A DNA stretch of 64,000 nucleotides, taken from Pedobacter westerhofensis (GTDB lineage Bacteria > Bacteroidota > Bacteroidia > Sphingobacteriales > Sphingobacteriaceae). Positions within the stretch are counted from its first letter, which is position 1, and every line of letters begins with the position of its first letter. The notes below the pieces were generated by a model, which saw only the letters and a program-made list of their open reading frames with translations, searched no databases and was not told the origin of the DNA. The stretch is taken from the NCBI RefSeq assembly GCF_900182595.1, contig NZ_FXTN01000005.1, positions 62,001 to 126,000 of the forward strand, in the 5' to 3' direction. Positions 56,536 to 64,000 of this stretch are shown one piece after another. The translations under genes and the position numbers were made by a program.

Positions 56536-59328
56536 TTAAAAAGTATAAGAGAATGCCACTGAGAAATTACTTCCGGCTTTGAAGCTGCTTACTGTGTAGT
56601 CGTCAGGAGCACCATCGTATTTTTTATTGGTATTCATATCATAATAAAAAGTAGCTTTCTGGTTTAGAATATCTCCTGCGTTAAATTTCAGCTCGCCTTT
56701 ATTTTTCAGCAATTTCATTCCCAACTGTAAATCAATCACATCTCTTGGAGCTTCCCAGATTGAGGGGTAGAGCGATCCTGCGGCAACGGCTAACCTGCGT
56801 CCTACCTTATTATACAGTGCATTGAATGTGAATTTGTTATCCAAGAAACTGTGCAGTAGACCTGCGTTGATGACATATGGAGCCTGCCCAACCATTACAC
56901 GTGTACCTTCAACATTATTCAAACCTGTATTCGCATCATTCGTAACTTTAGATTTGATAACAGATACGTTGGCATAAGCGGTGGTATTTTTCAGTAAATC
57001 ATTTTCTTTGATAAATTCAAGGCTCTTGCGGATTTCAAATTCAGCACCGTATACAGTTGCTTTATCTGAGTTGAAGTAAGTAACAGTTCTCGTAGAAGTT
57101 GCATCGTTATTGAAAGTCTCGATTGCGTTTTTGAACTTTTTATAGAATCCAGATACCGAGATAATCTGCCCAGCCTGCGGATATAATTCAAAACGGACAT
57201 CCGCGTTATCAATATTTGAACGTTTTAAATTAGGGTTACCTTGTAAATTTGATAAGGTCTCATAATCATAATAGGTAGACACAGATAACTCCCTGAACTC
57301 AGGACGTGCAATTGTACGGTAATAAGAGGCCCTTAAATTAATTTTGTCTGTAAGGTTATAGGTAAAGTTCGCTGAAGGTAAAACGTCGGCATAGTTCTGT
57401 TTTACTTTTTCAGCTGCAGCATCTTCCGGTGTAAGTTTTACATTGAACTGCTCAACACGTACTCCCCAAACTAACCTTGCTTTTTCACCAAGTTTGTTAT
57501 CCAACATCGCATATCCTGCATTGGTTAATGAGTTAGCAACATATTGGTCCAGTCTGTTATAAAGTTCAGCGATCCTGAAATTCCCGCCGTTAATCAAACT
57601 GGTTGAATAAAGCTTATCAATTGGCAATTGTCTGATTTGCTCACTGATATCTGATGAATTAACAGTGGCACCAAGAAAACGTACATCAAATGTACGGTCA
57701 CGATATAATGCACTTAAACCTGTTTTAAACGTTGCCTTTGAATTGAACATGGTTAATGGCAATGAATAATTCACAGCACCCGTATAAGAGTTTTCATTCA
57801 TCCTTGAGAATAGTCTGGCGTTTTCTCTTCCCAATGTGGTGATATTAGCAGAGAACGGCGTACTTGGGTCAGCAGATGTCAACCTGGCATAGTTCAGTTT
57901 TTTCTGATCCGGCTGATCATTTAATACATTACTGAAACTTAGCGACCAGTTTAATTTTGCATTACGCTCGCCCAACTGGTGGTCACCTTCAACTGTAGAT
58001 TTTAATAATGACTTTTGCATCAGGTCAAATGCATAGAACTGAATATCACTGCTGATCGCACGGTTTAAACCTGTTCTGTACAGGAACTGATCTTCATAAA
58101 TCCTGTTGTAAATATTTTTGAACGTGATTTTGTTCTTTCCAAAGGTATAAGCAAAGTTTGCCAATGCTCCAATGTTGGTAGAGAATTTATAAACATCATC
58201 ATTATAATCAAAATCATAATACTGACGTTTTACATCATTGTTGATAGTTTGTGCATTACGATAAGTCAATGACACCAATGCACCAAATTTCCTGTTATTC
58301 TTCAGGTCTTTCACTCTTCCGATAGTGAACTGGTAATTCTGCGTAGGTAATGCTGTAAAGTTATCAACTCTCCAGCTTCGTGGTAAGGCTTTTAAAGCCG
58401 AGACATTTTGTGCAGCAGTTAATCCGTTATTGATCCTGTTGGTACTCGGGAAATTAGAACCCAGTTTTTTATCTCCGTTATCAAAACCAAGGTAATCAGT
58501 AATATTTCTTGTGCCACTTTTAAAGTCTTTAAAGGTTGATGCCGTATTATAACCTGCACCTACTCCAAATGAAATAAAGTTTTGCTCTGGTATATCCTTA
58601 GTGGTAATCTGAATTGCACCACCTGCAAAATCACCAGGTAGATCCGGGGTAGCGGTTTTGCTGATGATCAGGTTATCTACAAGATTAGAAGGAACGATAT
58701 CAAATGAGAAAGCTTTTCTGTTTGGCTCAGTGCTTGGCAAAGTAGATCCATCAAGCATTGCAGCGTTGTACCTGTCGCTCAATCCACGTATAACCACAAA
58801 TTTGTTGTCCTGGATAGTTGTTCCGCTCACCCTCTTCAATACGTCTGAAGTGTTTTTATCTGGTGAACGTTTGATCAGTTCTGAAGAGATACCATCAGAA
58901 ATTGCAGCGTTGTTTTTCTGCTGTGCATATAAGGCATTGATGGTTTCTTTTTTAAAGGAACCTTTGATTACCACCTCGTTCAGGTTCTGGGAATTAGACT
59001 CTTCGAGGATTACATTCAGGATAGTGTTTTTGCCGGCATTAACCTCTACTTCACTGATCTCTTTTCCTATATAACCAATATACTGGTAAACCACAGTATA
59101 TTTTCCGTTGGCTAAACCTGTAATTGAATATTTACCGTCAACATCTGTGGCCATGCCCTTGGTAGAACCTTTTAGCTTAACAGTAACCCCTATAAGTGTC
59201 TCTCCTGATTTTTTATCACTGATAGTACCGGAAATCTTTCCTGTACTTTGTGCAAAACTGGCTGCGCTCATGAATACGAGCAACAGTAGCGTGATTATAG
59301 CTTCTTTAAGTTGTAGTTGTAGTTTCAA
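56536..59328 (-). CDS. TonB-dependent receptor with N-terminal carboxypeptidase-like domain
   Basis: A 930-residue outer membrane receptor. Signal peptide about 1-26 (LLLLVFMSAASFAQ). A carboxypeptidase-like beta domain follows (GKISGTISDKKSGETLIGV). The plug has VSGTTIQDNKFVVIRGLSDRYN-type sequence (seen as FVVIRGLSDRYNAAML) and PGDFAGGAIQI. The barrel ends in FKAGSNFSVAFSYTF. It is not a SusC with a SusD neighbour; the next gene is a beta-helix lipoprotein. A -7 element and an eight-unit 11-bp array lie upstream, so regulated expression is likely. Substrate unknown. Confidence 0.93.
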   Translation of the reverse strand: MKLQLQLKEAIITLLLLVFMSAASFAQSTGKISGTISDKKSGETLIGVTVKLKGSTKGMATDVDGKYSITGLANGKYTVVYQYIGYIGKEISEVEVNAGKNTILNVILEESNSQNLNEVVIKGSFKKETINALYAQQKNNAAISDGISSELIKRSPDKNTSDVLKRVSGTTIQDNKFVVIRGLSDRYNAAMLDGSTLPSTEPNRKAFSFDIVPSNLVDNLIISKTATPDLPGDFAGGAIQITTKDIPEQNFISFGVGAGYNTASTFKDFKSGTRNITDYLGFDNGDKKLGSNFPSTNRINNGLTAAQNVSALKALPRSWRVDNFTALPTQNYQFTIGRVKDLKNNRKFGALVSLTYRNAQTINNDVKRQYYDFDYNDDVYKFSTNIGALANFAYTFGKNKITFKNIYNRIYEDQFLYRTGLNRAISSDIQFYAFDLMQKSLLKSTVEGDHQLGERNAKLNWSLSFSNVLNDQPDQKKLNYARLTSADPSTPFSANITTLGRENARLFSRMNENSYTGAVNYSLPLTMFNSKATFKTGLSALYRDRTFDVRFLGATVNSSDISEQIRQLPIDKLYSTSLINGGNFRIAELYNRLDQYVANSLTNAGYAMLDNKLGEKARLVWGVRVEQFNVKLTPEDAAAEKVKQNYADVLPSANFTYNLTDKINLRASYYRTIARPEFRELSVSTYYDYETLSNLQGNPNLKRSNIDNADVRFELYPQAGQIISVSGFYKKFKNAIETFNNDATSTRTVTYFNSDKATVYGAEFEIRKSLEFIKENDLLKNTTAYANVSVIKSKVTNDANTGLNNVEGTRVMVGQAPYVINAGLLHSFLDNKFTFNALYNKVGRRLAVAAGSLYPSIWEAPRDVIDLQLGMKLLKNKGELKFNAGDILNQKATFYYDMNTNKKYDGAPDDYTVSSFKAGSNFSVAFSYTF

Positions 59329-59350
59329 TTGCCTTCGATTATTGTTCAGG

Positions 59351-59358
59351 CAAATCTA
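59351..59358 (-). promoter_or_regulatory. -7 promoter element of the TonB receptor operon
   Basis: The minus strand reads TAGATTTG (exact TAnnTTTG), 22 bp before the ATG. No -33 match was found, which would fit a promoter that needs an activator. The 11-bp array begins 38 bp further upstream. Confidence 0.55.
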
Positions 59359-59396
59359 TTACCACAGTGTTAAGTATAAGTTAGAGTGAGGTTACA

Positions 59397-59484
59397 TTTT
59401 AATCCGATTTTAATTCCGCTTTAATTTCATTTTAATCCGCGTTTAAACTCGTTTTAATGCCGTTTTAATCCAATTTTAATGGAA
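59397..59484. repeat. Eight-unit, exactly 11-bp-phased TTTTAATCCG repeat array
   Basis: Units start at 59397, 59408, 59419, 59430, 59441, 59452, 59463 and 59474, each with (T/C/G)TTTAA in the first six positions and mostly TCCG after it. The array begins 69 bp upstream of the TonB receptor ATG and runs into the last nine codons and stop of the Mpo1-like gene. The geometry matches tandem binding sites of OmpR/PhoB-type regulators (inference). Confidence 0.85.
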
Positions 59485-59978
59485 AAAATTTCCAGTAGCC
59501 AAATCGGCCCAATTAACACGAATTTAACACTGTTCAAAAATGCTGTTCTTTTTCCTTCAATCTTTTGACCGATAAACAGCCCTGCAACAGCAATCAGGAG
59601 CACAACCACACACACAAGCCAAAGTGCAGGCCCACCAGCCAATGCCCACTTCTCAAACTGCACCACCACCAGTGACAAAGCAAAAACCAGCAGCAGCATC
59701 ATGTAAGACAATACGGGAGAAAGCCTGTAATAGTAGTAGCCAGAAAAAGCAATTAAAAAAGAAGCCCAGTTTAAAAAACCATTGTATCTGCCTAAAAAAC
59801 CAAGATGAGGGAAAGGAATTGACCAGGCCAGGCCAAGGATACTGAAAATCATCAGCGGAAGACATACCCAGTGGATCAGACGATTTGAAGGATGCTGTTT
59901 TGTTGCTGCGTATTCAGCAAAAAGAATATCAATTTCTCTCTGGGGTACCTTTGTCACAATTTTACGTTCCTTCTTCAT
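59454..59978 (-). CDS. Mpo1-like (DUF962) membrane protein
   Basis: A 174-residue membrane protein with four hydrophobic segments. The N-terminal FAEYAATKQHPSNRLIHWVCLPL matches, in its key residues (H in KQHPSNR, HW), the DUF962/Mpo1 family. Yeast Mpo1 is an iron-dependent dioxygenase that shortens 2-hydroxy fatty acids from phytosphingosine. Sphingobacteria make sphingolipids, so a related role is plausible but inferred. The ATG at 59978 is supported by a promoter whose -7 element ends 4 bp upstream; the upstream ATG at 60008 would precede that promoter. The last codons lie inside the 11-bp repeat array. Confidence 0.8.
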   Translation of the reverse strand: MKKERKIVTKVPQREIDILFAEYAATKQHPSNRLIHWVCLPLMIFSILGLAWSIPFPHLGFLGRYNGFLNWASFLIAFSGYYYYRLSPVLSYMMLLLVFALSLVVVQFEKWALAGGPALWLVCVVVLLIAVAGLFIGQKIEGKRTAFLNSVKFVLIGPIWLLEIFSIKIGLKRH

Positions 59979-59982
59979 CGTG

Positions 59983-60016
59983 CAAAAATAACTATCAAAG
60001 GCATACATTCATCAAA
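59983..60016 (-). promoter_or_regulatory. Promoter of the Mpo1-like gene, leaderless
   Basis: On the minus strand TTTG (60013-60016) and TATTTTTG (59983-59990) are separated by 22 bp. The -7 ends 4 bp before the ATG, so the transcript would start at or beside the start codon. Confidence 0.5.
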
Positions 60017-60060
60017 AAAGATAAATACCGGTAAGATAGTTCGTATTAAAAATTAAGCAC

Positions 60061-60092
60061 AAAAAAAAGCGGCAGGTTACCCGGCCGCTTTG
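60061..60092 (-). terminator. Terminator after rny
   Basis: The stem AAAGCGGC / GCCGCTTT is followed on the minus strand by T8. It lies 20 bp after the rny stop. Confidence 0.85.
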
Positions 60093-60111
60093 TCAATAAA
60101 ATTAGTTTACC

Positions 60112-61674
60112 CTATTTAGCGAAAGCTACAGATCTGGTTTCCCTGATCACAGTAACTTTAATCTGGCCGGGATAAGTCATTTCTGTCTGGATACGGTTAG
60201 AGATATCCGCCGCAAGCAGTTCTGCCTGCTGATCGGTTACCCTTTCACTTTCTACCACAACCCTTAACTCTCTACCTGCCTGTATGGCAAATGTTTTTTC
60301 TACCCCAGGATAAGAAAGTGCCAGTTCTTCCAGTTCCTTCAATCGTTTGATATAACTTTCTACCACCTCGCGTCTTGCTCCCGGACGTGCACCAGAGATC
60401 GCATCACAAGCCTGGATGATAGGAGAGATCATCGAGGTCATTTCGATTTCATCATGGTGGGCACCGATCGCATTACAGATCTCAGGGTGCTCTTTATATT
60501 TTTCTGCCAGCTGCATACCTAAAATTGCGTGTGGCAATTCAGGGTTGTCATCAGGCACTTTACCTATATCATGCAGTAATCCGGCACGTTTAGCCATTTT
60601 AGCATTCAGGCCAAGCTCGGCTGCCATCGTTGCACAGAAATTAGCTACCTCACGTGAGTGATGCAGTAAGTTTTGTCCGTATGAAGAACGGTAACGCATA
60701 CGTCCAACCATCCTGATCAATTCAGGGTGCAGTCCGTGGATACCAAGGTCGATCACAGTACGTTCACCGATTTCTACGATCTCATCCTCAATCTGTTTCT
60801 TTGTTTTGGCAACAACTTCTTCGATACGTGCAGGGTGAATACGTCCGTCAGTAACCAGACGGTGCAGTGCTAAACGTGCGATCTCCCTTCTTACCGGGTC
60901 AAAACCCGAAAGTATTATGGCCTCAGGCGTATCATCTACGATAATCTCAATTCCGGTTGCTGCTTCCAGTGCACGGATATTCCTACCCTCGCGACCAATT
61001 ACGCGGCCTTTGATCTCATCACTTTCGATATGAAAGATTGAAACCGTATTTTCTATTGCTGCCTCTACAGCTGTACGCTGTATGGTTTGAATAACAACCT
61101 TTTTTGCTTCTTTGGTAGCAGTAAGCCTGGCCTCATCAACAATATCCTTCACCTGGATCATTGCCTGTGTCCTTGCTTCCTGTTTCATGTTTTCTACCAG
61201 TTGATTTTTTGCTTCCTCAGCACTTAATCCTGCAATAGTTTCCAGTTGTTTCACATGCTGGTTTTTCAGCACTTCCACTTCTTCCTGTTTTTTGACAGCG
61301 ATATCAGTCTGTTTCTCCAGATTTTTCTTGTGGTTATCCAGTTCCTGTTCCTTACGGTTCATGTTCTCCAGACGCTGGTTTACCGACTGCTCTTTTTGCT
61401 TAATTGCATTCTCACGCTGATTTACCTGATTATTTTTAGCATTTACTTCCTGCTCATGTTCAGTTTTCAACTGAAGGAACTTTTCTTTAGCTTCTAATAA
61501 CCTGTCTTTTTTTAAGATCTCAGCATGGCTCTCTGCTTCTTTTAATATTTTCTTCACCTTACTCTGTGCTGCGATCTCCTGCTGTTTGAGCAGGTTGCGC
61601 AACAGATATCTGCCTACCAATATACCAACGACTAAGCTGGTTAAGACATATCCAATTATTGCTATTATTTCCAT
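60112..61674 (-). CDS. rny: Ribonuclease Y
   Basis: A 520-residue membrane-anchored endoribonuclease that starts mRNA decay. One N-terminal TM segment ([19 protein letters not shown]). A long Lys/Glu/Gln coiled coil (about 30-195) follows. The KH domain has [19 protein letters not shown]. The HD domain has the signature GLLHDIGKV with the second motif region AIGAHHDE. Length and domain order are normal. A terminator-like hairpin lies only 17-56 bp before its ATG. Confidence 0.96.
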   Translation of the reverse strand: MEIIAIIGYVLTSLVVGILVGRYLLRNLLKQQEIAAQSKVKKILKEAESHAEILKKDRLLEAKEKFLQLKTEHEQEVNAKNNQVNQRENAIKQKEQSVNQRLENMNRKEQELDNHKKNLEKQTDIAVKKQEEVEVLKNQHVKQLETIAGLSAEEAKNQLVENMKQEARTQAMIQVKDIVDEARLTATKEAKKVVIQTIQRTAVEAAIENTVSIFHIESDEIKGRVIGREGRNIRALEAATGIEIIVDDTPEAIILSGFDPVRREIARLALHRLVTDGRIHPARIEEVVAKTKKQIEDEIVEIGERTVIDLGIHGLHPELIRMVGRMRYRSSYGQNLLHHSREVANFCATMAAELGLNAKMAKRAGLLHDIGKVPDDNPELPHAILGMQLAEKYKEHPEICNAIGAHHDEIEMTSMISPIIQACDAISGARPGARREVVESYIKRLKELEELALSYPGVEKTFAIQAGRELRVVVESERVTDQQAELLAADISNRIQTEMTYPGQIKVTVIRETRSVAFAK

Positions 61675-61690
61675 TTTAATTTATATATAT

Positions 61691-61730
61691 AAAAAACCCG
61701 AATGAGCATAGTATCAATTAAGATGCTCAT
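61691..61730 (-). terminator. Hairpin with T tract just upstream of rny
   Basis: On the minus strand ATGAGCAT / ATGCTCAT (8 bp, 13-nt loop) is followed by TCGGG and six T residues, ending 16 bp before the rny ATG. It may end transcripts from the zapA/6S side or act as an attenuator for rny. Confidence 0.55.
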
Positions 61731-61764
61731 GCAAGCTGCATCATTTAGTATCATTTGTTCAACA

Positions 61765-61912
61765 ACAAAAAAACCGCTGTTAAAATTTTAGTTCCTGCAT
61801 ATTGCTCTGAATACTTGTAAAATTCAAATCGCAGCATAAAAAGCCACAATATAATACATGTATTCAAGAATCACCTAAACAATGAAACTAAAAACTTAAC
61901 AACGGTTAAATT
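61765..61912 (-). ncRNA. ssrS: Candidate 6S RNA
   Basis: The minus strand folds like 6S RNA. A long closing helix pairs 61884-61907 with 61772-61795 (24 positions, one mismatch and three wobbles). A central asymmetric bubble follows (16 nt and 11 nt), then an 8-bp helix (61860-61867 with 61807-61814) and a terminal hairpin (61843-61849 with 61829-61835). A T7 run follows the 3' arm. The position, directly downstream of zapA, matches the zapA-ssrS order of many bacteria. The ends are approximate. 6S RNA binds housekeeping RNA polymerase in stationary phase. Confidence 0.65.
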
Positions 61913-61940
61913 CCTACGCTATTGAAACAACAGAATGGGC

Positions 61941-62231
61941 CTATTTAGTAAAGAAGTCGTTCAGTAAACTGTCTAATTCCTCAACTTTTTCAGCTACTGC
62001 AGTATCCTGGTCCTGCACTTTATTTTCTACCCTTAATACGGCGGTCGCATAATGCAACACTGCCATAGATAGCAAATCCTGTTTATCTCTGACTGCATAA
62101 TTTTCCTGATAGTCCTTTATACGTTCATTGATAATTTTGGCTGCCCGCCTTACAATTTCTTCCTCTTCCATATTCACCTTTAAGGGGTAGATACGGTCAG
62201 AAATAGTTATTTTAATCGAGATTTCTCCCAT
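61941..62231 (-). CDS. zapA: Cell division protein ZapA
   Basis: A 96-residue FtsZ-bundling protein. The N-terminal beta region (ISIKITISDRIYPLKVNMEEEE) is followed by a helix with RRAAKIINERIKDYQ and a C-terminal coiled coil. The length is normal. It follows the small coiled-coil gene by 32 bp in the pheT operon. Confidence 0.92.
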   Translation of the reverse strand: MGEISIKITISDRIYPLKVNMEEEEIVRRAAKIINERIKDYQENYAVRDKQDLLSMAVLHYATAVLRVENKVQDQDTAVAEKVEELDSLLNDFFTK

Positions 62232-62263
62232 TTCTTAGCTTTGTTTCAAAATCGGTGTATTCC

Positions 62264-62554
62264 TTATTTTTTCAGTAACACTACACATTTATCGATTTCA
62301 CGCACAAAATCGTTAATTTTTTGCTTTATATCAAGTGTCTTCTCGCTTGTCCCTTCAATACTCTTAGCCAGTTTAAGCACCCTCATCTTCTCATCAAGAT
62401 CAGAATTCTTTGCTTTTGAAGCATTTAGAGCCAGTTTCACTGATGCATTTTCCTGCTTTAACAATTCGTTTTCTTCCTGTAAAGCATTACACAGCTCAAT
62501 TAACCGGGCCGTTTTATGTAATACTGAATTTAATTGTTCCGCAACCGAAGACAT
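62264..62554 (-). CDS. Small coiled-coil protein encoded next to zapA
   Basis: A 96-residue protein that is almost entirely coiled coil (LHKTARLIELCNALQEENEL, LLKQENASVKLALNASKAK). It is similar in size and position to proteins seen between pheT and zapA in other Bacteroidota. By location it may be a ZapB-like division factor, but that is inference. Confidence 0.75.
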   Translation of the reverse strand: MSSVAEQLNSVLHKTARLIELCNALQEENELLKQENASVKLALNASKAKNSDLDEKMRVLKLAKSIEGTSEKTLDIKQKINDFVREIDKCVVLLKK

Positions 62555-62606
62555 CTTAATAAAATTGATTGAATCTGTATAATTTTTCTAAAAGTAACAA
62601 ATAAAA

Positions 62607-64000
62607 TTACTTTCTGATCTCTGCTTTCGCTGTTTGCGCTAAGTTAGCTATAATCTTTTGCATAACGGCATCAATTTGCTTATCGGTCAAGGTTTGCTGA
62701 TCGTCCTGAAGTGTAAAATTCAAAGCGTACGACTTTTTATTTTCGGGCAGCTTATCCCCTACGTACACATCAAACACCTGCACATCTTTTAATAATTTTT
62801 TCTCCGTTTTGTAGGCAATGGATTTCAACGCATCGAAAGTTACATCCGTATCTACCAGCATGGAAAGGTCGCGCCTTACCGCAGGATATTTAGAGATTTC
62901 TTTGTTGATCACCTTATTTTTTCTCACGATATCCAGGATCAGTGCCCAGTCGAAATCCGCATAGAAAACATCCTTATCCACATCGGCCAGTTTCCTGTCT
63001 GCCGCAGTTGCCGCACCAAAACTTACTATAGGCTGCGGACCTCTGAAATATTTAAGTCCGTAGGCAAAATTTTCGTCGCTCAGTTCTTCTGTCTGGTAAT
63101 TCGTAATTGCCAGTCGGCCCAATACAGCATCAACGGCAGCCTTGATCTGATAGAATGTTACCGGACTTTGTTTCTGGCTCCATGATTCAGACGCAATAGC
63201 ACCGGAAAGCAGGATCAGCAGCCTTGGCCGCTCAACATACTTTTCATTGATCAGGTGGTATGTTTTACCAAACTCGTAAAATTTAACGTCAGTATTTTTC
63301 CTGTTCTGATTGTAAGCAACGCTTTCCATTGCAGGCATCAGCAGGCTCTGGCGCATCACGTTCAAATCTATACTTAAGGCATTCAATAGCTTAACAGCTT
63401 CTTCAGGTTTTTTAGAATAGGCCTCTTTAGTCAGTGAGTTGCACATGATCTCTAAATACCCATTCGCTGTCAGCATATCAGCAATTACATGCTGTGTTTG
63501 TTCCTTATCAGGTTTCGTAGTAAATGACAAGGACGCATTCACTTTAGTTGGGATTTCAATATTATTGTATCCGTAAATACGCAATACCTCTTCCGTGATA
63601 TCGCACTCGCGGGTAACATCAACTTTAAAACTTGGAACTTTTAGTGACAACCCGTCCTGCGTTTCGGCGGCAACAGTTATTCCTAAAGATGTAATGATAT
63701 CTTTAATTTCCTGATCAGGAATAGCTGCACCAATGAGCCCGGTAATATTTGCATAACTCACCTCTACATCAAAAGGCGCAACCGGCTGAGGATAGATATC
63801 GCCAACGGCAGAAGTAACCTCGCCGCCTGCAAGCTCCTGGATCAGCAGGGCAGCACGTTTTAATGCAGTCACCGTCATCTCAGGATCTGTTCCTCTCTCA
63901 TAACGGAAAGATGCATCCGTTTTTAAGGTCAGGCGCTTTGCGGTTTTACGTACCGAGACTGCATTGAAATAGGCGCTTTCTAAAAATATATTTGTAGTTT
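62607..64000 (-). CDS. pheT: Phenylalanyl-tRNA synthetase beta subunit (5' end cut by window edge)
   Basis: The C-terminal 463 codons of PheT; the frame is open through base 64000. Visible parts include the SVRKTAKRLTLKTDASFRYERGTDP motif (given here as its core ASFRYERGTDP), the B5 domain (VEVSYANITGLIGAAIP), the core catalytic-like domain and the C-terminal anticodon-binding FDX-ACB domain (KYPAVRRDLSMLVD, YALNFTLQDDQQTLTD). The alpha subunit and the first part of this gene lie outside the window. Confidence 0.95.
   Translation of the reverse strand, partial: TTNIFLESAYFNAVSVRKTAKRLTLKTDASFRYERGTDPEMTVTALKRAALLIQELAGGEVTSAVGDIYPQPVAPFDVEVSYANITGLIGAAIPDQEIKDIITSLGITVAAETQDGLSLKVPSFKVDVTRECDITEEVLRIYGYNNIEIPTKVNASLSFTTKPDKEQTQHVIADMLTANGYLEIMCNSLTKEAYSKKPEEAVKLLNALSIDLNVMRQSLLMPAMESVAYNQNRKNTDVKFYEFGKTYHLINEKYVERPRLLILLSGAIASESWSQKQSPVTFYQIKAAVDAVLGRLAITNYQTEELSDENFAYGLKYFRGPQPIVSFGAATAADRKLADVDKDVFYADFDWALILDIVRKNKVINKEISKYPAVRRDLSMLVDTDVTFDALKSIAYKTEKKLLKDVQVFDVYVGDKLPENKKSYALNFTLQDDQQTLTDKQIDAVMQKIIANLAQTAKAEIRK

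Noticed and set aside
50808..59328. Polysaccharide utilisation locus
   Set aside because: No SusD, no glycoside hydrolase and no sulfatase or lyase is encoded; only TonB receptors and lipoproteins of other types.
59397..59484. Short CRISPR-like array
   Set aside because: The unit is 11 bp with no separate spacers and there are no cas genes; a protein-binding array fits better.

Overview
This window looks like chromosomal DNA of a Sphingobacteriaceae bacterium (phylum Bacteroidota), most like Pedobacter. The reasons are the gene content and order (tRNA-tuf-tRNA-secE-nusG-rplKAJL-rpoBC; pheT-coiled coil-zapA-rny; a split transketolase beside an ECF sigma factor), a T9SS sorting domain, large TonB-dependent receptors, promoters of the Bacteroidota type (-33 TTTG / -7 TAnnTTTG) and an almost complete lack of Shine-Dalgarno sequences. 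No phage, insertion sequence or CRISPR array was seen.

Layout. 1-4.8 kb: 3'-truncated kup, a secreted T9SS substrate, FAH hydrolase, M23 peptidase and a peroxiredoxin. 4.9-8.6 kb: two-subunit transketolase followed by an ECF sigma factor operon (sigma factor, a membrane protein with three repeated P-(E/D)-x-YF motifs, a periplasmic Spy-like protein). 8.6-16 kb: DUF58 protein, thioredoxin, DnaE with a fused N-terminal proofreading exonuclease, lipocalin. 15.7-20.4 kb: malate dehydrogenase coupled to a small aspartyl protease, an OmpR-type two-component system, a bestrophin-like channel. 20.5-30 kb: gyrB, OmpH/Skp, guanine-deaminase-like enzyme, dapD, glycosyltransferase, tRNA modification and maturation genes (TsaC-type, CCA transferase, MiaA). 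30.5-43.8 kb: the main transcription/translation operon, read on the minus strand from one consensus promoter at 43.85 kb down to rpoC. 43.9-45.5 kb: hpf, xerC, rpsU. 45.7-50.3 kb: acyl-CoA dehydrogenase, apt, a helix-hairpin-helix protein and a two-domain acyltransferase probably making aminolipids. 50.8-59.3 kb: outer-membrane uptake region with two TonB-dependent receptors and two lipoproteins but no SusD. 59.4-64 kb: Mpo1-like membrane protein, RNase Y, a candidate 6S RNA, zapA, a coiled-coil protein and 5'-truncated pheT.

Most notable points. (1) An array of eight exactly 11-bp-phased TTTTAATCC-type repeats lies directly upstream of the promoter of one TonB-receptor/lipoprotein operon, and a related four-unit array lies upstream of the neighbouring TonB receptor. 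This is the geometry expected for tandem binding by an OmpR/PhoB-type regulator. (2) In a region otherwise free of Shine-Dalgarno sequences, exactly two genes carry strong ones: rpsU, as expected for the known bS21 autoregulation, and the nearby hibernation factor hpf, for which I know of no such description. (3) A 6S-like RNA fold sits between zapA and rny. (4) Strong hairpins lie in the rplL-rpoB and rpoB-rpoC spacers, the second with a terminator-like U tract.
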